Position numbers and translations under genes: made by a program. From Aliidiomarina maris (lineage in GTDB: Bacteria > Pseudomonadota > Gammaproteobacteria > Enterobacterales > Alteromonadaceae): DNA of 64,000 nt. Shown one piece after another: positions 9,732 through 18,325 of the stretch (position 1 is the first letter of the stretch; every line of letters starts with the position of its first letter). The stretch is from positions 1 to 64,000 of the forward strand of contig NZ_PIPK01000012.1 in assembly GCF_003987335.1 (NCBI RefSeq), in the 5' to 3' direction. The notes under the pieces were generated by a model. That model saw only the letters and a program-made list of their open reading frames with translations, had not been told where the DNA came from and searched no databases.

Positions 9732-9760
9732 AATCTTCAACGTGCTGAGTATAGCAAAGA

Positions 9761-11044
9761 CTAGAAATAATAACCAAAGTTTATGTTGAAACGTGTGTTC
9801 CAACGGTCACTTTCACCCACCACTGAGCCATTGGCAAATGGCTGGTTCTTAGCCGAGACTAAATCTATATAGGTATAAATACCGCCTGCAGCCACCGCCA
9901 TCCCAATCACGTTCATCACCGTGTCTTCATCATAGCCACGCTTATTCGTGATCAAACTGGTGTTGTTGTAAAACTGCAAACTTTGGATTGGCCCCCACTC
10001 GAACGGATAGTTATACGCGACGTTACCGGTAAAGATATCCGAGCGGGTTGGGATAGTATCGAAATACGCGTATGCACCAACAATGATACCTTCGTTCTCG
10101 ATATCTAAATCATAGTCGTAGTGGGTCCATTGGGCATGAAATTCCCAACGACCGGTATGATAAACTGAATGCAGACCAAGCGCCGTTTTCGAACCGACGG
10201 AGCCAAGCCCGTCGTCAACATCACCGTATTGCGCCGAAACACCTAGCTCGAATAAATCGCCGTCAAGGTCCCATTTGCGTGCAATACGCGTAATCAAAGT
10301 ATTGTTTTCGCTGGCGGTAAACTCCGGGTCAGCAAACGGGTCCTCGCCTGGCAAGCGAATACCTGTCACGTTGTAATTGTAGCTATCAGCACGGCTACGT
10401 ACGTCGCCGCTCGTACCACCAAGATCATCGTTCAAAATGAACGCGAAATCTAAGTCCCATTCGTCGCCACGACGCTGGAAACGTACACCGGAACCTGGGT
10501 TGTCCTCGAAGCCAACATAAAAGTTCGAGCTAAAAAAGTAGCTGTGCGAGTTATAGGGCATCACACCCCATGGTTGAATCACAACACCAACCTGCCCCTG
10601 CCACTTCTCGGTAAAATTGTAACCAAAATAGGCATGGCGCAACGCATCCATGTATTCATACCAGCGATACTCTGCGGACAATATCGCGTTGTTCATCTGG
10701 CCATCAAAGTTTAAGCGAAAGATATCGAACTGCAGATCACCACCGCGGTTTTTCTGACCCTCGTCGTAGTCTGCCAGCACATACTGAAAGCGCACCGCGC
10801 CACCAAATTCAATACCGTCTTCGCTTTGTTCAGAACTTTGTTCGCCAGATGCTTGTTCTGCTTCCTCTTCAGCGGCACGCAAATTGCGTTGCGCAATCGC
10901 TAATTCAGCTTCAAGTTCAGCCATACGCTGTTCCAACGCTTGTAACCGACTTTCATCATTCTGCTGCGCACTCACCGGAGTAAGCCCTGCTACACTGAGT
11001 GTAGTTGCGCTCAGAATAGCAATAGACAGACGATTTAAGGTCAT
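9761..11044 (-). CDS. Porin-like outer-membrane beta-barrel protein
   Basis: 427 aa from the ATG at 11044, chosen for the GGAG six bases upstream and a good signal peptide (MTLNRLSIAILSATTLSVAG..VSA, cleavage near 27). The mature N-terminus is a short coiled coil (about 30-60, ESRLQALEQRMAELEAELA) plus a Ser/Glu linker, followed by about 350 residues of alternating aromatic beta strands ending in phenylalanine (NFGYYF), the outer-membrane barrel signature. The layout recalls trimeric porins with periplasmic coiled coils, such as OprO/OprP-like proteins, but the substrate and exact family are not recognised. It has its own promoter and terminators and interrupts the ribosomal cluster between rpsQ and rplN. 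Confidence 0.8.
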   Translation of the reverse strand: MTLNRLSIAILSATTLSVAGLTPVSAQQNDESRLQALEQRMAELEAELAIAQRNLRAAEEEAEQASGEQSSEQSEDGIEFGGAVRFQYVLADYDEGQKNRGGDLQFDIFRLNFDGQMNNAILSAEYRWYEYMDALRHAYFGYNFTEKWQGQVGVVIQPWGVMPYNSHSYFFSSNFYVGFEDNPGSGVRFQRRGDEWDLDFAFILNDDLGGTSGDVRSRADSYNYNVTGIRLPGEDPFADPEFTASENNTLITRIARKWDLDGDLFELGVSAQYGDVDDGLGSVGSKTALGLHSVYHTGRWEFHAQWTHYDYDLDIENEGIIVGAYAYFDTIPTRSDIFTGNVAYNYPFEWGPIQSLQFYNNTSLITNKRGYDEDTVMNVIGMAVAAGGIYTYIDLVSAKNQPFANGSVVGESDRWNTRFNINFGYYF

Positions 11045-11076
11045 TGTGTTCTCCAACTTTACTAAAATTGCATATA

Positions 11077-11104
11077 AGTATAGTGGTAAAACGCTGACCC
11101 ACAA
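11077..11104 (-). promoter_or_regulatory. Promoter of the porin-like gene
   Basis: On the minus strand TTGTGG (11104-11099) and TATACT (11082-11077) are 16 bp apart, starting transcription roughly 25 nt before the ATG at 11044. It lies just after the S10-operon terminator, so the porin gene looks like its own transcription unit. Confidence 0.6.
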
Positions 11105-11128
11105 CTTGAAGTAAATCAAAAGGATAAA

Positions 11129-11158
11129 AAAAAGCGGCCCCACAAGGAGCCGCTTTTT
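11129..11158 (-). terminator. Terminator ending the S10 operon after rpsQ
   Basis: Stem AAAAAGCGGC/GCCGCTTTTT (11129-11138 with 11149-11158) and a 10-nt loop, with A tracts and T tracts on both sides, so it could work in both directions. On the minus strand it follows the rpsQ stop by 27 nt and ends in a long T run. Confidence 0.85.
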
Positions 11159-11185
11159 ATTGGTTATTTAAACGCAAAGGTTTAA

Positions 11186-11449
11186 TTATACCAAGTTCGC
11201 TTTCTCAAGAACGTCAACCAAAGTCCAGTTTTTCCCTTTCGAGATTGGACGAGTTTCGCGAATAGTCACGAGGTCGCCCTGGCTGCACTGGTTAGACTCG
11301 TCGTGCACTTTAATCTTGGTAGTACGAGTGATGTACTTACCGTAGATTGGGTGTTTAACCCGACGCTCGATAGCAACAACGATAGACTTGTCCATCTTGT
11401 CACTAACAACACGACCTTGCAGAGTACGGATAGATTTAGCTTCGGTCAT
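11186..11449 (-). CDS. rpsQ: 30S ribosomal protein S17
   Basis: S17, 87 aa, a primary 16S-binding OB-fold protein. Typical segments are [20 protein letters not shown] (about 9-28), [20 protein letters not shown] and the C-terminal [20 protein letters not shown]. Its start overlaps the rpmC stop by one base (TAATG), implying translational coupling. It is the last gene of the S10 operon and is followed by a strong terminator. Confidence 0.98.
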   Translation of the reverse strand: MTEAKSIRTLQGRVVSDKMDKSIVVAIERRVKHPIYGKYITRTTKIKVHDESNQCSQGDLVTIRETRPISKGKNWTLVDVLEKANLV

Positions 11450-11640
11450 TACGCACCCGCCTTCTGGTTGATAACAGTTTTCACACGTGCGATATCACGA
11501 CGCACTTGCTTCAACATATGAGTTTGATTCAGCTGGCCGGTAGCAGCTTGCATGCGCAAGTTGAATTGCTCGCGAAGCAGGCCAAGCAGCTCTTCATTCA
11601 GCTGTTCAACGCTTTTTTCATTAAGTTCGCTAGCTTTCAT
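11449..11640 (-). CDS. rpmC: 50S ribosomal protein L29
   Basis: L29, 63 aa, as in E. coli, a two-helix protein near the exit tunnel that helps dock trigger factor and SRP. The sequence [20 protein letters not shown] and the C-terminal [16 protein letters not shown] are typical. It overlaps both neighbours by one base (TAATG at each junction), indicating tight coupling with rplP and rpsQ. Confidence 0.98.
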   Translation of the reverse strand: MKASELNEKSVEQLNEELLGLLREQFNLRMQAATGQLNQTHMLKQVRRDIARVKTVINQKAGA

Positions 11641-12053
11641 TACATCACCGTCCGAGAAACAAATGTGGTTTTGAATGGCAGTTTAGCAGCCGCTAATTTG
11701 AACGCTTCACGTGCCAACTCTTCGGAAACGCCGTCCATTTCGTATAAAACACGACCTGGCTGGATTTGGCAAACCCAGTATTCAACGTTACCTTTACCTT
11801 TACCCATACGCACTTCAAGCGGCTTTTGAGTGATTGGTTTGTCTGGGAACACACGGATCCAGATTTTACCTTGACGCTTGACGTGACGAGTCATCGCACG
11901 ACGGGCAGCTTCGATTTGACGCGCAGTCATACGACCACGCTCAGTCGCTTTCAGGCCGAAAGTACCGAAGCTAACTTTGTTACCAGTCTGCGCCAGACCA
12001 CGGTTGCGGCCTGTATGTACCTTACGGAATTTTGTACGCTTAGGTTGTAGCAT
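11640..12053 (-). CDS. rplP: 50S ribosomal protein L16
   Basis: L16, 137 aa (136 in E. coli), needed for aminoacyl-tRNA accommodation at the A site. The start [20 protein letters not shown], the central [20 protein letters not shown] and the [20 protein letters not shown] segment are diagnostic. It is co-transcribed with rpsC upstream and rpmC downstream. Confidence 0.98.
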   Translation of the reverse strand: MLQPKRTKFRKVHTGRNRGLAQTGNKVSFGTFGLKATERGRMTARQIEAARRAMTRHVKRQGKIWIRVFPDKPITQKPLEVRMGKGKGNVEYWVCQIQPGRVLYEMDGVSEELAREAFKLAAAKLPFKTTFVSRTVM

Positions 12054-12064
12054 TACGGTTCTCC

Positions 12065-12757
12065 TTACTTACGACCTTTGCCGCGCTTAGCAGGTTTAGG
12101 TTGCTGTTGCTCTTCCTGAACCGGCATGCCACCAAGGACTTCGCCGCGGAATACCCAAACCTTCACGCCGATGATACCGTAGGTTGTGTTAGCTTCAGCT
12201 GTTGCATAGTCGATGTCCGCACGCAGAGTGTGCAATGGAACACGACCTTCACGGTACCATTCAGTACGCGCGATTTCAGCACCGCCTAAACGGCCGCTAA
12301 CTTCAACCTTGATACCTTGTGCACCCAAACGCATAGCGTTTTGTACCGCGCGCTTCATCGCACGACGGAACATAACACGGCGCTCTAACTGACCAGCGAT
12401 GTTCTCGCCGATAAGTTGTGCATCAAGCTCAGGCTTACGAACTTCAGAAATGTTGATTTGCGCAGGTACGCCAGTCAGTTTAGAAACTTGTTGACGCAGC
12501 TTCTCAACATCTTCACCTTTCTTACCAATAACAACACCTGGACGAGCAGTGTGGATTGTTACACGAACGCTCTTTGCAGGACGCTCAATAACAATACGGC
12601 TCACTGATGCGCTTTTAAGTTCGGTTTTAAGGAACTCACGCACTTTGTGATCGCTGTGCAGGTTGTTGGCGAAATCCTTAGAATCCGCATACCAGGTAGC
12701 ATTGTATGGCTTGGTGATACCTAGGCGAATACCATTAGGATGTACTTTTTGACCCAT
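12065..12757 (-). CDS. rpsC: 30S ribosomal protein S3
   Basis: S3, 230 aa against 233 in E. coli, forming part of the mRNA entry tunnel. The KH domain includes [17 protein letters not shown] (about 72-88), and the C-terminal domain carries [20 protein letters not shown]. The tail is a lineage-specific Gln-rich then basic segment ([17 protein letters not shown]). It lies between rplV and rplP in the S10 operon. Confidence 0.98.
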   Translation of the reverse strand: MGQKVHPNGIRLGITKPYNATWYADSKDFANNLHSDHKVREFLKTELKSASVSRIVIERPAKSVRVTIHTARPGVVIGKKGEDVEKLRQQVSKLTGVPAQINISEVRKPELDAQLIGENIAGQLERRVMFRRAMKRAVQNAMRLGAQGIKVEVSGRLGGAEIARTEWYREGRVPLHTLRADIDYATAEANTTYGIIGVKVWVFRGEVLGGMPVQEEQQQPKPAKRGKGRK

Positions 12758-12767
12758 AATTTATCTC

Positions 12768-13100
12768 CTAGCTATCTGACACAACCACAGTAATGTGGCT
12801 GGTACGCTTCAAGATACGATCGGCACGACCTTTAGCACGAGGCTTGATGCGCTTCATAGTAGGACCCTCATCAATCATGATGGCGGCTACTTTAAGCTCA
12901 TCGATGTCAGCACCTTCATTATGCTCCGCGTTGGCGATAGCAGACTCTAAAACTTTCTTGACCAAAGTTGCGGCTTTCTTCGGGCTGTAAGCCAGAATAT
13001 CAAGCGCTTTAGCAACTGATTGACCACGAATCTGGTCTGCAACCAAACGTCCCTTTTGAGGGGAAACGCGGGCAAATTTATGTTTAGCAATAGCTTCCAT
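12768..13100 (-). CDS. rplV: 50S ribosomal protein L22
   Basis: L22, 110 aa, same length as E. coli, with a beta-hairpin lining the nascent-peptide tunnel. Conserved features are [20 protein letters not shown] (about 10-29), [18 protein letters not shown] and the hairpin [20 protein letters not shown]. It lies between rpsS and rpsC in the S10 operon. Confidence 0.98.
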   Translation of the reverse strand: MEAIAKHKFARVSPQKGRLVADQIRGQSVAKALDILAYSPKKAATLVKKVLESAIANAEHNEGADIDELKVAAIMIDEGPTMKRIKPRAKGRADRILKRTSHITVVVSDS

Positions 13101-13112
13101 TGTATTTACCTC

Positions 13113-13391
<279 letters not shown>

Positions 13392-13409
13392 TTAATGAAT
13401 CCTCTTGCC

Positions 13410-14234
13410 TTATTTAGTGCGACGACGCACGATGTACTTGTCAGTACGCTTATTCTTACGGGTCTTATAACCTTTAGTAGGCATACCCCATGGAGATACC
13501 GGATGACGACCACCTGAAGTGCGGCCCTCACCACCACCGTGTGGGTGGTCAACCGGGTTCATGGCAACACCACGAACGGTTGGGCGAACACCACGCCAGC
13601 GAGCAGCACCAGCTTTACCTAGCTGCTTCAGCATGTGTTCCGCGTTACCAATCTCACCGATAGTAGCACGACATTCAGCCAATACTTTACGTACTTCACC
13701 TGAACGCAAACGAACCGTCACATACATGCCGTCGCGCGCTAAGATTTGTACATAAGCACCTGCAGAACGTGCTAACTGAGCACCTTTACCAGGCTTCATT
13801 TCTACCGCGTGCACAGTGCTACCCACAGGGATATTGCGCATCGGTAAAGTGTTACCTGCTTTGATTGGTGCATCAGCGCCTGAAACGACTTTATCGCCAG
13901 CTTTCAGACCTTTTGGTGCCAGAATGTAACGGCGTTCACCGTCAGCATACAGAACCAACGCAATGTTTGCAGAACGGTTAGGATCGTATTCAATACGCTC
14001 AACCTTTGCAGGGATACCGTCTTTATTGCGTTTAAAGTCAATCACGCGATAGTGATGCTTGTGACCACCACCAATGTGACGAACTGTGATACGACCTTTG
14101 TTGTTACGACCACCAGACTTGCTGTTTTTTTCCAGCAACGGGGCGTAAGGCTTGCCCTTATACAGGTCTTGGCCTACGACTTTAACGACGTGGCGACGAC
14201 CCGGAGATGTAGGCTTCTGTTTAACAACAGCCAT
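13410..14234 (-). CDS. rplB: 50S ribosomal protein L2
   Basis: L2, 274 aa from the ATG at 14234 ([17 protein letters not shown]). An in-frame GTG two codons upstream is rejected because GGAGG is then too close and the family starts MAV. L2 supports peptidyl-transferase activity; the conserved histidine loop [20 protein letters not shown] is present near the C-terminus. It lies between rplW and rpsS in the S10 operon. Confidence 0.98.
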   Translation of the reverse strand: MAVVKQKPTSPGRRHVVKVVGQDLYKGKPYAPLLEKNSKSGGRNNKGRITVRHIGGGHKHHYRVIDFKRNKDGIPAKVERIEYDPNRSANIALVLYADGERRYILAPKGLKAGDKVVSGADAPIKAGNTLPMRNIPVGSTVHAVEMKPGKGAQLARSAGAYVQILARDGMYVTVRLRSGEVRKVLAECRATIGEIGNAEHMLKQLGKAGAARWRGVRPTVRGVAMNPVDHPHGGGEGRTSGGRHPVSPWGMPTKGYKTRKNKRTDKYIVRRRTK

Positions 14235-14251
14235 TTTCACTATCCTCCTAA

Positions 14252-14554
14252 TTATTCAGCGCCGCCGACGAAGTCGATGTCAGCACCTTCGGTCAGGGTC
14301 ACGTAAGCTTTTTTCCAATCGCTACGCTTGCCCATGCGCGCGCCAGTGCGCTTGGTCTTACCCTTCACGTTCAGAGTGCGAACGCCAGTTACTTCGACTT
14401 CAAACAGTTTCTCAACTGCAGCTTTGATTTCTTTTTTAGTAGCGTCTTTTGCTACTTTAAAAACTAACGTGTTGTTAGTTTCAGCACTCAAAGTTGCTTT
14501 CTCAGAGATATGAGGAGCTAGTAACACTTTCAACATACGTTCTTCGCTAATCAT
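14252..14554 (-). CDS. rplW: 50S ribosomal protein L23
   Basis: L23, 100 aa, as in E. coli, at the tunnel exit, docking site for trigger factor and SRP. The core [20 protein letters not shown] (about 11-30) and the [20 protein letters not shown] segment are typical. Its ATG overlaps the rplD stop (ATGA), so translation is probably coupled. Confidence 0.98.
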   Translation of the reverse strand: MISEERMLKVLLAPHISEKATLSAETNNTLVFKVAKDATKKEIKAAVEKLFEVEVTGVRTLNVKGKTKRTGARMGKRSDWKKAYVTLTEGADIDFVGGAE

Positions 14555-15156
14555 GATAAGGCCTCCTCAAGCTGCTTGACCGCTTCAGCAGTGATAAGAA
14601 CTTTATCAAACGCGATCAAGCTGACCGGGTCGATACCTTGCACGTCACGTACGTCAACTTTGTACAAGTTGCGTGAAGCCAAGAATAAGTTTTCGTCTAC
14701 TTCTTTAGTTACGATAAGCACGTCTTTAAGCTCTAGCTCTTTCAGCTTCGCTTGCAGTTGTTTGGTCTTCGGCGCATCAACGCTGAAGTTTTCAACAACA
14801 ATCAAACGCTCCTGACGAACCAGCTCAGACAGAATGCTTTTAATCGCACCGCGGTACATTTTTTTGTTTACTTTCTGGCTGTGATCTTGCGGCTTAGCTG
14901 CAAAAGTCACCCCACCAGAACGCCAAATTGGGCTACGGATAGTACCAGCGCGAGCGCGGCCTGTACCCTTTTGACGCCATGGCTTCTTGCCGCCACCTGA
15001 AACTTCAGAGCGAGTCAATTGAGCACGCGTACCTTGACGCGAACCCGCCGCATAGGCGACTACGACCTGATGTACGAGAGCTTCGTTAAACTCACGTCCA
15101 AAGGTAGCTTCGGAAACTTCAAGAGCGCCTTTTGCGTCTTTTAATGCTAATTCCAT
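14551..15156 (-). CDS. rplD: 50S ribosomal protein L4
   Basis: L4, 201 aa from the ATG at 15156 ([16 protein letters not shown]), same as E. coli; a GTG one codon earlier lies too close to the Shine-Dalgarno. The extended internal loop that lines the tunnel ([20 protein letters not shown], about 55-74) is intact. In E. coli L4 controls its own operon by attenuating transcription and blocking translation at the S10 leader; the leader at 16199-16279 here has a matching terminator hairpin. It overlaps rplW by four bases. Confidence 0.97.
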   Translation of the reverse strand: MELALKDAKGALEVSEATFGREFNEALVHQVVVAYAAGSRQGTRAQLTRSEVSGGGKKPWRQKGTGRARAGTIRSPIWRSGGVTFAAKPQDHSQKVNKKMYRGAIKSILSELVRQERLIVVENFSVDAPKTKQLQAKLKELELKDVLIVTKEVDENLFLASRNLYKVDVRDVQGIDPVSLIAFDKVLITAEAVKQLEEALS

Positions 15157-15174
15157 CACTAATCTCCTCAGACG

Positions 15175-15813
15175 TTACGCTTTGACCGCAGGCTTGACGA
15201 TGACGTCACCGCCAGTCGCGCCAGGGACAGCACCCTTAACCAAAATTAAGTTGCGCTCAGCGTCAACACGGACGACTTCTAGAGACTGAACGGTTACACG
15301 CTCAGCACCCATATGGCCGGCCATTTTCTTACCTTTGAATACTTTACCTGGTGACTGGTTCTGACCAATAGAACCCGGTGCACGGTGCGACAATGAGTTA
15401 CCATGCGTCGCGTCTTGCGTTGCAAAGTTCCAACGCTTAACTGTACCGGCGAAACCTTTACCTTTAGAGGTACCGGTTACGTCAACCATTTTAGTTTCAT
15501 TAAAAATTTCCACTGTCAGCTCAGAGCCAACCGCGATCTCTTCGCCCTCACCTTCTCCAAGGCGGAACTCCCAAAGACCACGACCCGCTTCTACACCAGC
15601 TTTAGCGAAGTGACCCGCTGCAGGCTTGGTGACACGGTTAGCTTTTTTGCTGCCGGTGGTCACTTGAAGCGCGCGGTAACCGTCAGTGTCCAGGTTTTTT
15701 ACCTGAGTCACACGGTTTGCCTGCACTTCGATCACAGTCACAGGAACAGAAGCGCCATCTTCTTGGAAGATGCGAGTCATTCCGACTTTACGACCGACTA
15801 GACCAATAGCCAT
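15175..15813 (-). CDS. rplC: 50S ribosomal protein L3
   Basis: L3, 212 aa (209 in E. coli), an assembly-initiator protein reaching the peptidyl-transferase centre. The start [20 protein letters not shown] and the loop [20 protein letters not shown] are diagnostic; the glutamine methylated by PrmB in E. coli (in GQNQ) is conserved. It is the second gene of the S10 operon, 33 nt downstream of rpsJ. Confidence 0.98.
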   Translation of the reverse strand: MAIGLVGRKVGMTRIFQEDGASVPVTVIEVQANRVTQVKNLDTDGYRALQVTTGSKKANRVTKPAAGHFAKAGVEAGRGLWEFRLGEGEGEEIAVGSELTVEIFNETKMVDVTGTSKGKGFAGTVKRWNFATQDATHGNSLSHRAPGSIGQNQSPGKVFKGKKMAGHMGAERVTVQSLEVVRVDAERNLILVKGAVPGATGGDVIVKPAVKA

Positions 15814-15846
15814 TGTTAAAACCTCTTATCCAGAATCCTAGTGCTC

Positions 15847-16185
<339 letters not shown>

Positions 16186-16198
16186 TTAAAAAAGAGCA

Positions 16199-16279
16199 TA
16201 AAAAAACGCGCCTCTAGAACAGCGAAACCGCTGTGAGAGGACGTCTTTTCAACTACACGTTTGCCCCCCAATCGGGGGC
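16199..16279 (-). promoter_or_regulatory. S10-operon leader with attenuator-like terminator hairpin
   Basis: On the minus strand the leader first forms a GC hairpin (GCCCCC at 16279-16274, GGGGGC at 16268-16263). A longer stem-loop at 16240-16211 follows (outer arms CCTCT/AGAGG, inner ACAGCG/CGCTGT), trailed by GCG and seven T (to 16200). This matches the layout of the E. coli S10 leader, where L4 stabilises NusA-dependent termination just after such a hairpin. L4 control here is inferred. Between the hairpin and rpsJ, the motif ATGCTCTTTTTT occurs twice. Confidence 0.7.
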
Positions 16280-16346
16280 ACTGTTGACGGTACATAAGCT
16301 AAGTTTGCTCAATGAGCTGGCTAAAGCTTACCTACCGTGGCGCGAG

Positions 16347-16374
16347 ATTATACTGAGTTTACTAACAAATGCAA
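16347..16374 (-). promoter_or_regulatory. S10-operon promoter
   Basis: On the minus strand TTGCAT (16374-16369) and perfect TATAAT (16352-16347) are separated by 16 bp, with the GC-rich discriminator CTCGCGCC. It resembles the rrn P1 promoter in this window in spacing and discriminator, consistent with stringent control. It would give a leader of about 180 nt before rpsJ. Confidence 0.8.
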
Positions 16375-16387
16375 CCCTAAACCTGCA

Positions 16388-17602
16388 TTATTGCGCGTTG
16401 CGCTGTCTGGCATAGGCTTCTGCCTGCTGCCAAACCCGTAGCGTATTTTTGTACAATATTTTATCAATATCTTCTTCGCTGTAGCCGCGGTCCAAGAAAC
16501 CTTGGATTAAGTTCGGGAACGTACGTGCGTCCTTTAAGCCTTCAGGTAACGTGTCACCGACGCCATCATAATCTGAACCTATGCCGACATAATCAATTCC
16601 CACTAGCTCAATGATATGGTCGAAATGGTTAAGTACATCTTCATAGGTGGCAAACGGATAAGGGTTCGCTGCACGCATATCTGCAATCGCCGCTTCAGCC
16701 GCGTCCGTGCCCTCACCTAACTCAGCATTAATTTCGTCGGTTAGGCGCTGTAACCGCGCACGATGTTGATTGGCCTGTACAGTCACAAAAGTCGAACCAA
16801 AGGTGACCTGAACCACACCACCGTTATCAGCCAGGGCTTTGATCATGTCATCACTCATATTACGCTGCCAGCCTGGGGTAAATGTCCGTGCTGAGGAGTG
16901 GGTGGCAATTACCGGCACCTGAGTGATTTCCAGTACATCGTAAAAAGCTTGGTCACTGATATGACTGACATCCACCATCATGCCCATATCATTCATACGC
17001 ACAATCAGTTCTTTGCCAAACGGGCTAAGGCCGCCCCAGCGCTGGCGGATATCATACGATGAATCACTAATATGATTGTCTTCTGAATGCGCAAGGGTAA
17101 TGTAGCGCACACCGCGATCAAAGAAGTGTTGAAGTTTGTCAAAGTCACCTTCTATTGGCGCGCCGTTTTCCATCCCCATTGGCAGCGAAATCAAACCTTG
17201 TTCAAAGTGAGCTTGAATGTCATCGCTATGGTGAGCAATGGCGTACTTATCAGGTGCTCGATATACCATGGACTCAACAAAGTCGATTAAGTGATTTGCT
17301 AACGTGTAAGCCCCGTTGTCCTCATAAGAACTCGGAATGTATATTGCCATGAAAGGTGCATTCAAGCCGCCTTCCCGCGCCCGCTCATAATCAAAATCGC
17401 CGCGCTCAGATGCTTGGGTCAAGTCTTCCCAATCATTGATTAAGCGCCAAGGTACATCGATATGGGTATCAATGATGATGCTGTCTTGAGCGATTTGAAT
17501 AGCGCGCTCACTGGCAAAGATCTCTGTAGCGCTGGCATTGAATGGTAATAAAGAGGCAGCTAAAACGGATGCCATAGAGGCTGCAAGCAAAGACTTACGC
17601 AT
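16388..17602 (-). CDS. Secreted membrane-dipeptidase family protein (peptidase M19)
   Basis: 404 aa with a Sec signal peptide (MRKSLLAASMASVLAASLLP, cleavage near ASA-TE at 26). It belongs to the renal dipeptidase (M19) family of zinc hydrolases that split dipeptides. The metal ligands are all visible: H47 and D49 in DTHIDVP, bridging E145 in MGMENG, H214 in DVSH, H235 in ATHSSAR, and D344 in GSDYDG. It probably acts in the periplasm. It lies directly upstream of the S10 promoter where many gammaproteobacteria have the str operon. The precise substrate is unknown. Confidence 0.92.
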   Translation of the reverse strand: MRKSLLAASMASVLAASLLPFNASATEIFASERAIQIAQDSIIIDTHIDVPWRLINDWEDLTQASERGDFDYERAREGGLNAPFMAIYIPSSYEDNGAYTLANHLIDFVESMVYRAPDKYAIAHHSDDIQAHFEQGLISLPMGMENGAPIEGDFDKLQHFFDRGVRYITLAHSEDNHISDSSYDIRQRWGGLSPFGKELIVRMNDMGMMVDVSHISDQAFYDVLEITQVPVIATHSSARTFTPGWQRNMSDDMIKALADNGGVVQVTFGSTFVTVQANQHRARLQRLTDEINAELGEGTDAAEAAIADMRAANPYPFATYEDVLNHFDHIIELVGIDYVGIGSDYDGVGDTLPEGLKDARTFPNLIQGFLDRGYSEEDIDKILYKNTLRVWQQAEAYARQRNAQ

Positions 17603-17692
17603 GACTTGTCCTTATTATTATGGTGGCTTTATAGTCACCAAAATGTAGCACAGTCAGCAGCACTGAGAAAGGTGCGATAGTGGGGGTGAGAT

Positions 17693-17720
17693 AAGCGAGT
17701 GACGACACAAACACTCGCTT
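17693..17720 (-). terminator. Hairpin after the small-protein cassette
   Basis: Perfect 9-bp stem AAGCGAGTG/CACTCGCTT (17693-17701 with 17712-17720) with a 10-nt loop, 2 nt beyond the stop codon of the 45-aa gene. The following U tract is weak (TATCTC), so it may stabilise the 3' end as much as terminate. Confidence 0.55.
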
Positions 17721-17722
17721 TG

Positions 17723-17860
17723 TTATTGCATGGCCTTGGGGTGATGACTTTTAGTTTTTGCGATGTTGAATGCACTGCGTAATAACAACACCAGACCTGT
17801 CATACTAATGATTGATAACGCCGGCAAGACCAACCACGCTGCACTCGCCCACCAAATCAT
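17723..17860 (-). CDS. Small membrane protein, 45 aa, unknown function
   Basis: Read from the minus strand: MIWWASAAWLVLPALSIIS, then MTGLVLLLRSAFNIAK, then TKSHHPKAMQ. One strongly hydrophobic segment (about residues 3-27) is followed by a positively charged tail (R28, K35, K37, H39, H40, K42), predicting a single inner-membrane span with the C-terminus in the cytoplasm. The ATG overlaps the stop of the upstream 97-aa gene (ATGA), and AGG lies six bases before it, so translation is probably coupled. A hairpin follows the stop. I do not recognise a family. The overlap, fit to the operon and membrane-like composition support a real gene. Confidence 0.65.
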   Translation of the reverse strand: MIWWASAAWLVLPALSIISMTGLVLLLRSAFNIAKTKSHHPKAMQ

Positions 17861-18150
17861 TCACGGCCTGCGTTAACCGTTGCACTGCTATGGGTCGTTG
17901 CTGCATTCGCGACTTGCGTCTTTGGTGCTTGAGTCAGTGCTTGACTGGCCGTGTACATGCCAAGCTGCACACCCGATTGAATGCTTTCGCGCAGACTGGT
18001 CTGCAACGACGCTGACACATTGCGCACATCCTCCAACACAGTCGCACGACTCTGAGCTTGGATACTGGCCAGCTCTAGCCATGTGCTGTCGGTTTGAGTC
18101 GTAATAGGCTGATTAATAAATAGGCTGGCGACTAAAATTAGTGATTGCAT
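17857..18150 (-). CDS. Hypothetical small protein, 97 aa, sigma-54-linked cassette
   Basis: 97 aa starting MQSLILVASLFINQP, with AAGGA eight bases before the ATG. The first 15 residues are hydrophobic, without the usual basic N-terminus of a signal peptide. The rest is polar and Ala/Ser/Gln/Thr-rich, probably helical (about 25-75, including SLRESIQSGVQLGMYTASQA), and ends in a low-complexity Thr/Ala/Ser tail. No cysteine, catalytic motif or family is recognised. The promoter region shows a sigma-54-type -24/-12 element and the gene overlaps a 45-aa membrane protein gene downstream. Structural or membrane-associated roles are possible but unsupported. Confidence 0.6.
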   Translation of the reverse strand: MQSLILVASLFINQPITTQTDSTWLELASIQAQSRATVLEDVRNVSASLQTSLRESIQSGVQLGMYTASQALTQAPKTQVANAATTHSSATVNAGRE

Positions 18151-18180
18151 GATTGTATTCCTTCTATTTGGTTAAGTACT

Positions 18181-18193
18181 GAGGCGGCGCCTC
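18181..18193 (-). repeat. Perfect palindrome at the predicted transcript 5' end
   Basis: GAGGCG-C-CGCCTC on the minus strand, a perfect 6-bp dyad with one central base. It begins about three bases after the predicted sigma-54 transcription start, so the mRNA would carry a 5'-terminal stem. It might protect the message or serve as an operator. Confidence 0.5.
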
Positions 18194-18206
18194 ATACCAA
18201 AGTAAT

Positions 18207-18222
18207 TACAATCTGCGTGCCA
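18207..18222 (-). promoter_or_regulatory. Sigma-54 (RpoN) type promoter
   Basis: The minus strand reads CTGGCACG-CAGA-TTGTA: TGGCAC (18222-18217), 5-nt spacer, TTGTA (18211-18207). The -24 box matches the consensus YTGGCACG fully and the -12 box TTGC has one change. The predicted start is near 18196, 46 nt before the 97-aa gene. An inverted repeat TTGAAT-N11-ATTCAA (18246-18268) upstream could be an activator-binding site. The element is inferred from sequence alone. Confidence 0.65.
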
Positions 18223-18325
18223 GCTTTTAATAACTCAATAAGCAATTGAATATAAAGGACAAATTCAACATTCAAGTCATATCGATTACTCGAAGAGCAA
18301 ATGAACAGACCAAAAATTAGCCTTT

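Noticed and set aside
9609-9803. 64-aa hydrophobic frame overlapping the porin 3' end
   Set aside because: Out of frame with the porin, no Shine-Dalgarno, and it spans the porin terminator.
17857-18150. Possible relation of the 97-aa protein to R-body (RebB-like) small proteins
   Set aside because: Only a loose resemblance around YTASQAL; no reb neighbours are visible, so no family was assigned.
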